Below are positions 31,401-35,096 of a stretch of 35,096 nucleotides of DNA, in pieces. Within the stretch, counting starts at the first letter, position 1, and each line of letters starts with the position of its first letter. Location: assembly GCA_905235855.1 (NCBI GenBank), contig CAJONE010000013.1:1-35096 (forward strand), in the 5' to 3' direction. The notes beneath the pieces were generated by a model that was not told the origin of the DNA, made no database searches, and saw nothing but the letters and a program-made list of their open reading frames with translations. Made by a program: the position numbers and the translations under genes. Source of the DNA: an uncultured Bacteroidales bacterium. Its GTDB lineage: Bacteria > Bacteroidota > Bacteroidia > Bacteroidales > P3.

Positions 31401-34400
31401 TCCCCATGGTTGCCTCGACAGCGACACGCTTGTGCTCGACCTGAAACACTCATACTACATCGAAAAAGACACTTCGGTGTGCATGGCCGACTTTCCGTTC
31501 GACTGGTATGGCGTGCATTTTGTAGAGCCAGGTACTCAGGTACGGAATTTTTACAGTATTGCGGGATGCGACAGCACTCTTGCGCTGACCGTAATCGGCT
31601 TTCCACATCCCGTTTTGACACTTGTTAACCCTGCCAACGCCGGAGGTTGTCCAGAGCAAGATTATGTGGTGCACACTGTTGTCGTGGGCGGTACTGCACC
31701 CTATACCTATGCTTGGACCGGATACACCAGTGTCAACGACAGCCTGTTTGTTGCAGTCGATACCTGTGGCGACATTTCGGTCGAGTCGGTTGTCACTGAT
31801 GCCAATGGCTGCACCGACACCACAACAACTGTTTTCACCACCGTCGACAACGAGCGACCGTGGTTCGAAACTCCAATTGCCGAGACTGATGCCATAAGGC
31901 AGGGATTGTGCAAATATCTTGTACCCGATTTAGTTTCTCTGGTGCATCCGCGCGACAACTGTCTAATCGTATCTCAGCTGCAGGCTCCGCCCGTCAATGA
32001 AGAAATATCCGGCGACACGAATGTGACCCTTGTCGTAGTCGATGCCTGCGGCAACCGCGATTCGTTAATCGTGCTCGTTCGCGCGCCGCAAACTCTCACT
32101 TGTTCCGAAATACAGCAACCCGCTGTCGACTGTCCATGGGCCGATGGCAGTGTCTACGATTTGAGTGTTGGCGTGGGTGGTGGGGTTGAACCCTACACCT
32201 ACCAATGGCGTGCTGTCGAGACTGGCCATGCTCCGTTTGTCTCGTCCGACCCTGTGTTTGCCATCCGGTCGGACGGCGCGTGTCACGAGTGGCGCGTTTC
32301 GCTTACCGTGACCGATGCCACGGGCTGCACCGTAACCCCCAATCCCAGTCCGGTTCTCTTTAACGTGAGTGATACCGAGGGGCCTCATGCTCGTTCTCTC
32401 ACCCCCTCCTTCGAACTCTCGCCTGTCGAAGGCTCCCTGTGCAAATATCTCGTGCCCGACTTCACCGAGTGGGTTGCGCACAATGTCGACGACAACTGTA
32501 CCCCAGCTAACGAGTTGGTTTTGGTCGAACAGAATCCCTTGGCGGGCGATACCGTTTATGGTTGGCGCAATGACGCATACGTGGTAGTTAAGGACAGATG
32601 CGGCAAAACATCAACCATTCCGATTATACTTACAGTCGATCCCGCCTACACAATCAGCCATCAGGAATATGTCTACCCTCCCTGCCCAAACGACACCAAC
32701 GGCGCATTCAGGGTTTTTGCGGTTGTCGGCGGCCAACCGCCATATACATACAGTTTCAGGAATGAAAGCCACACCACCACCGACACTGCATATCTTTTCT
32801 CAAACCTGAACGAGGGCGAGGGCGATACTCTCACTATCACCGATGCCAACGGATGTATGGCACTAAACACCGATGTCTATATATGGGCATTCGAGCCAAT
32901 GTCATTGCACTTTTCAGCCATAGGCGCCAACGCCGAGGGTGCGGATTTCAAGCTCTGCAAGGACACTCTCAACGACCAGACAGTTACAATTTCTGTCGCC
33001 GTCTCTGCAAATATGGGCGAGCCCGCATACGAATGGCTGCACAACGGCGTCACCGATGCCACCCTAACCCTTATCAACCCCGACTCAAACTCAACCGGTT
33101 TTTATACCGTTTCCGTCACCGACACTAACCACTGCACTGCTACCGACAGTGTGAAATTCTCAGTCTATTATCCCTCTGTTGGCACCGACGAGCAGACCAC
33201 CTGTGTGGCCGAGGATGCTACTAACGGCTCTTTCCGTTGGCACACGTCGCTAATAAATTTTGTGGAGTCCGATATCGCGGCCGGTTATGTCGACGGGCCG
33301 CCACGCTCCTATTCAGATGTTCATGGATGCACGTCGCAGGAGGTGCTGCATCTCCTCATTCGCCGCAACTCCACAGCAACCCTCATTTTCGACACCTGCG
33401 ACAGCTACACTTGGCACGGAATCAACTACAGCGCAACTCCCACCGTAGCCCGATTCGACACGATAAATGCCGCAGGATGCGACAGCTCCACAACCCTCAA
33501 CCTCTCTTTGCGCTACAGCTCCACCGCCCTCCTACAGGCCGATGTGTGCGACAGCTACCTCCTCCATCGACCCGGAAAACCTGATACCACATTTACCGAA
33601 AGCAATTACAGTTATCGGTTCTCCACCCTCAATGCCGCAGGTTGCGACAGCATAACCACCCTCAACCTAACCGTCCGACACTCCTCCGACAGCACCGTCG
33701 CACTCTCCGTCTGCGACAGTTTTGCCTGGCACAGCGTAACCTACACCGAGTCCACCACCACCGCCACATTCGACACCCTAAATGCCGCCGGCTGCGATAG
33801 CACCGCAACCCTCAACCTCACCGTAAACCATGCCACTTCAGCTGTTGTCGACACCAGCGTGTGCGACAGCTTCGTGCTCCATCGTCATCCTGCTGCCGAC
33901 ACCACCTTCGTCGCCTCCATTCTCGGATATCGCTTTACCGTAGTCAATACCGTCGGCTGCGACAGCACCACCACCCTTAACCTCACCGTCCGCTACCGCA
34001 CCCACAGCCTCTATCGCGACACTGTGTGCGACTCTCTGCGCTGGCCTCCGTGGATACCAGTCTCCGATGCAAATCTCTTTACTTCAACCACCTCCGAGCC
34101 CTACCCGTCCGCCGTTTATCCAACTCCGAACGCAGCCGGATGCGATTCGACAGTCCATCTTGCATTAGAGGTCAAGCATAGCACCCTTGTTATCGACACC
34201 CAAGACGTATGCGATTCCCTCACCTGGCTCCCCAACGGCCAGTCCTACACCGAATCCACCAGCCTACCCTTTGTTGTGCTGGGCGATAACCACATAGGAT
34301 GCGACAGCGTTTTGTGTCTCAATCTGACCATACGCCACAGCTCCACCGGAATCGAGCAGGCCGACGTGTGCGACACCTTTCTGCTTCACCGTCCGGGCGA

Positions 34401-35096
34401 TACCGACACCGTTTTCACCGCCAGCGATTCCGGCTATCACTTTACAACCCTCAACTCCGTAGGCTGTGACAGCACCGTCACCCTCAACCTCACCGTCCGC
34501 TACAGCGACACCATCCATGCCGGCTCCGACACAATTTGTGCCGACGGCAGCTTTGAATGGTATGGCGTCAACTATAACGAACAGGGCACATACCTGCACC
34601 CTTTCGACAGCCCCAACAGTGTGGGATGCGACTCGATGGCCGCATTTACCCTCATCATCCACGACACCAACGTCGTATATGTGTTCGACACATGTGCCTA
34701 CCTCGACCTCCCGTGGACATACAACGACCGCTCATACGACTATAAGGTCGAAGATGACATATTCGAGTTCATAAACCAGTATCGCTGCGATTCCACAGTT
34801 CACTATTTCCTGCAACCCGTATGGAAGTGCGAGCAGTTCATACAGTTCCCCAGCGTTGTTACACCCAATGGCGACGGCGTCAACGACCGCTTCGTTATTG
34901 CCAACCTCCTCGAAGGCGGCTGCTACCCCCACAACCACCTCTCCATTTTCAACCGATGGGGCTTCCTCGTATACGACCGTGAGAATATACAGAGCGACGA
35001 CGACTTCTGGGACCCCGTCGATATGCCCGACGGCACCTACTTTTTCCGCTTCGACGGCTACGGCTTCGACCACAAGATGGAGCGTCGCGGCTCCTT
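28447..35096 (+). CDS. Second giant type IX-secreted surface protein, cut by right window edge
   Basis: 2216 codons are open from the ATG at 28447 to the window end; the last residues seen are RRGS, which in the short paralogue are followed by only FEIIK and the stop, so only a handful of codons are missing. The signal peptide is MLPFSNRFAVIVPFAAFLAM. The N-terminal region, 28530-31060, is collinear with the first giant: two jelly-roll-like units (each ending RPNTRxCI), BIG2-like and putative-Ig modules (ITLNADGSFSGTPTAAGSGS). The P-domain-like insert of the first giant is absent. Cysteine modules (31310-31610), a PKD/SprB-like unit, two HYR-like units (CKYLVPDLVSLVHPRDNC, CKYLVPDFTEWVAHNVDDNC) and SprB-like units follow. 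A long cysteine-module array (33190-34830) and CHU_C (FPSVVTPNGDGVNDRFVIAN, FNRWGFLVYDRENI) end the protein. Likely a surface adhesin exported by T9SS. Confidence 0.9.
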   Translation, partial: MLPFSNRFAVIVPFAAFLAMFGTCFAQDLLSCRMYAAGSGRTSVTHEAPLNNLFGYSVTEMLYAPWEIGAQPGTISRVEFCYAHNVGMTQKTDVDIYMANVSQSAFSSSMGWITNDLSLVYSGTLNCSGAGQWNTLQLHTDFYWTGGCLLLVVDDNSGHFDGDSYVWYCTETEGNSVLRIASHETNYTLSGSGANMLGYHQGVLSASRPNTRFCIDEKCTRRAGQFNFNVDTVVYVAGSGDFNEPAIDTSSLFTSLQPYTGSVTYYSSNTAIASVDPITGEVSPTGTYGLVTIYATAVFGDYCPATASYVIDVTDECKQVGKGSTLSAAVPLSTDSRYSYSQMIYMPSDIGCGGKINSIAFESQGENSVDRTIEIYMGETDDISFELASGSAFVTSDSLQLVYFGPWSISDGWQTFALQTAFNYSGVHNLLVAVKSVASTHAPSDFACTSMTEYLTIFCHSDTYEPDPSAMSVFVGEVSRLRGRPNTRICIDCCNVRPTFQFDGTQASCYPGSDCPMLTLVNSSSAVVQYTSLYDSIATVDDGGITALEPGQTTITAMIEMSGDICSAKASYQLHVLCPLALPSAADDTLCAAGMATLYASSVDGDELLWYDAEDAMEPVYTGNGYNVEVDVSTTFYVAAYSAAFDCQSQRLPVHIGVFSIDYEPTTQNITGHVNVPIYGYPPAGGTAATVYTASGLPAWITLNADGSFSGTPTAAGSGSFTVTATSGDCAKVVTIEWSVDDNPLDCCSPDAFYLYHGSEPLPIRVAADGFCYVDVCKGVSDTMKVVPLADGCTGYSYSWRLTSATGNLLDVQTSDQFIYMYPLSEGYDITLTINKEVPDACSLDIPIRVRVSGVFNIAIEPVGTHLCQGQALTVSVSTEEHRAEGWGYLVSYDTVWSDCGWPTTYADGILHITPPIGFVGNAVHNLYIRDENGCIVTYGNFLDVSIYPTVGNIDTVTDQCDSYTWSRTGQNYVESGTYISNILTPHGCLDSDTLVLDLKHSYYIEKDTSVCMADFPFDWYGVHFVEPGTQVRNFYSIAGCDSTLALTVIGFPHPVLTLVNPANAGGCPEQDYVVHTVVVGGTAPYTYAWTGYTSVNDSLFVAVDTCGDISVESVVTDANGCTDTTTTVFTTVDNERPWFETPIAETDAIRQGLCKYLVPDLVSLVHPRDNCLIVSQLQAPPVNEEISGDTNVTLVVVDACGNRDSLIVLVRAPQTLTCSEIQQPAVDCPWADGSVYDLSVGVGGGVEPYTYQWRAVETGHAPFVSSDPVFAIRSDGACHEWRVSLTVTDATGCTVTPNPSPVLFNVSDTEGPHARSLTPSFELSPVEGSLCKYLVPDFTEWVAHNVDDNCTPANELVLVEQNPLAGDTVYGWRNDAYVVVKDRCGKTSTIPIILTVDPAYTISHQEYVYPPCPNDTNGAFRVFAVVGGQPPYTYSFRNESHTTTDTAYLFSNLNEGEGDTLTITDANGCMALNTDVYIWAFEPMSLHFSAIGANAEGADFKLCKDTLNDQTVTISVAVSANMGEPAYEWLHNGVTDATLTLINPDSNSTGFYTVSVTDTNHCTATDSVKFSVYYPSVGTDEQTTCVAEDATNGSFRWHTSLINFVESDIAAGYVDGPPRSYSDVHGCTSQEVLHLLIRRNSTATLIFDTCDSYTWHGINYSATPTVARFDTINAAGCDSSTTLNLSLRYSSTALLQADVCDSYLLHRPGKPDTTFTESNYSYRFSTLNAAGCDSITTLNLTVRHSSDSTVALSVCDSFAWHSVTYTESTTTATFDTLNAAGCDSTATLNLTVNHATSAVVDTSVCDSFVLHRHPAADTTFVASILGYRFTVVNTVGCDSTTTLNLTVRYRTHSLYRDTVCDSLRWPPWIPVSDANLFTSTTSEPYPSAVYPTPNAAGCDSTVHLALEVKHSTLVIDTQDVCDSLTWLPNGQSYTESTSLPFVVLGDNHIGCDSVLCLNLTIRHSSTGIEQADVCDTFLLHRPGDTDTVFTASDSGYHFTTLNSVGCDSTVTLNLTVRYSDTIHAGSDTICADGSFEWYGVNYNEQGTYLHPFDSPNSVGCDSMAAFTLIIHDTNVVYVFDTCAYLDLPWTYNDRSYDYKVEDDIFEFINQYRCDSTVHYFLQPVWKCEQFIQFPSVVTPNGDGVNDRFVIANLLEGGCYPHNHLSIFNRWGFLVYDRENIQSDDDFWDPVDMPDGTYFFRFDGYGFDHKMERRGS
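33397..34830 (+). repeat. Array of about nine cysteine-paired modules with a 315-bp higher-order period
   Basis: Module-opening cysteine codons fall at 33397, 33547, 33712, 33862, 34027, 34210, 34369, 34537, 34693, with the closing Cys at 34828. The spacings are 150, 165, 150, 165, 183, 159, 168, 156 and 135 nt. Each module opens CDS(Y/F/L) and most end GCDSxxTLNL. Two kinds alternate: a W-type (CDSYTWHGINY, CDSFAWHSVTY, 50 residues) and an L-type (CDSYLLHRPGKPD, CDSFVLHRHPAAD, 55 residues). The pair 33397-33711 and the pair 33712-34026 are both exactly 315 nt, which suggests duplication of a two-module unit. A further L-type module, CDTFLLHRPGDTD, opens at 34369. A less regular unit precedes the array from about 33190. 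Confidence 0.85.

Noticed and set aside
33397..34830. CRISPR-like or satellite repeat array
   Set aside because: The repeats keep the reading frame, vary in length by multiples of three and encode a protein module; there are no constant short repeats with unique spacers.
28447..35096. A possible frameshift or break in the second giant gene
   Set aside because: Reading the frame by eye from 28447 to the edge showed no stop, and the module patterns and CHU_C domain stay in one frame.
1..35096. tRNA, rRNA, transposase or phage-integration features
   Set aside because: No cloverleaf-like tRNA, rRNA signature, terminal inverted repeats with a transposase, or integrase gene was recognised on either strand.

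Overview
The window looks like chromosomal DNA from an uncultured member of the order Bacteroidales (Bacteroidota). Three things point there. Several genes are preceded by the Bacteroidota -7 promoter element TAnnTTTG. Proteins carry families typical of the group (DUF4254, DUF4369/TlpA-like lipoproteins, BIG2/FISUMP-like lipoproteins, SprB repeats). Three genes end in the CHU_C gliding-motility-type C-terminal domain used by the type IX secretion system (T9SS). No rRNA, tRNA, CRISPR array, insertion sequence or phage gene was seen.

Layout. 1-839 (minus) is the 5' part of guaB (IMP dehydrogenase). 1038-4827 (plus) is a probable three-gene exported-protein operon: a TlpA-like thiol-disulfide lipoprotein, a TPR protein and a BIG2/FISUMP-like lipoprotein, closed by a hairpin terminator. 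4997-7211 holds a small outer-membrane barrel candidate, then a DUF4254 protein coupled to a family 9 glycosyltransferase; two promoters here sit almost on top of the start codons. 7264-8496 (minus) is a sensor histidine kinase without an adjacent response regulator. It is divergent from 8701-11756, a compact lysine-fermentation cluster: both subunits of the B12/PLP-dependent lysine 5,6-aminomutase (kamD, kamE) and only the B subunit of a CoA-transferase, followed by a strong terminator. 11827-18279 contains a barrel-like protein, a 1284-residue glycoside hydrolase family 2 homologue that has lost both catalytic glutamates, a TcdA-type tRNA-modification enzyme and an unrecognised lipoprotein. 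18393-19817 is trigger factor with its own promoter and terminator.

The last 15 kb (20265-35096) is a tandem locus of three T9SS-type surface proteins of about 2306, 339 and more than 2216 residues. Each seems to have its own TAnnTTTG promoter. The two giants share a collinear N-terminal region, then diverge by module exchange: the first has a P-domain-like insert and a SprB array, while the second lacks the insert and instead carries a long array of about 50-residue modules with paired cysteines. The short middle gene is essentially four such modules plus the export domain. The third gene runs off the right edge only a few codons before its expected end.

The most interesting signals are the modular surface-protein locus, with its two-module (315-bp) repeat period and cysteine-paired modules; the apparently inactive GH2 protein; the minimal kamDE-CoA-transferase cluster; and the almost leaderless promoters.
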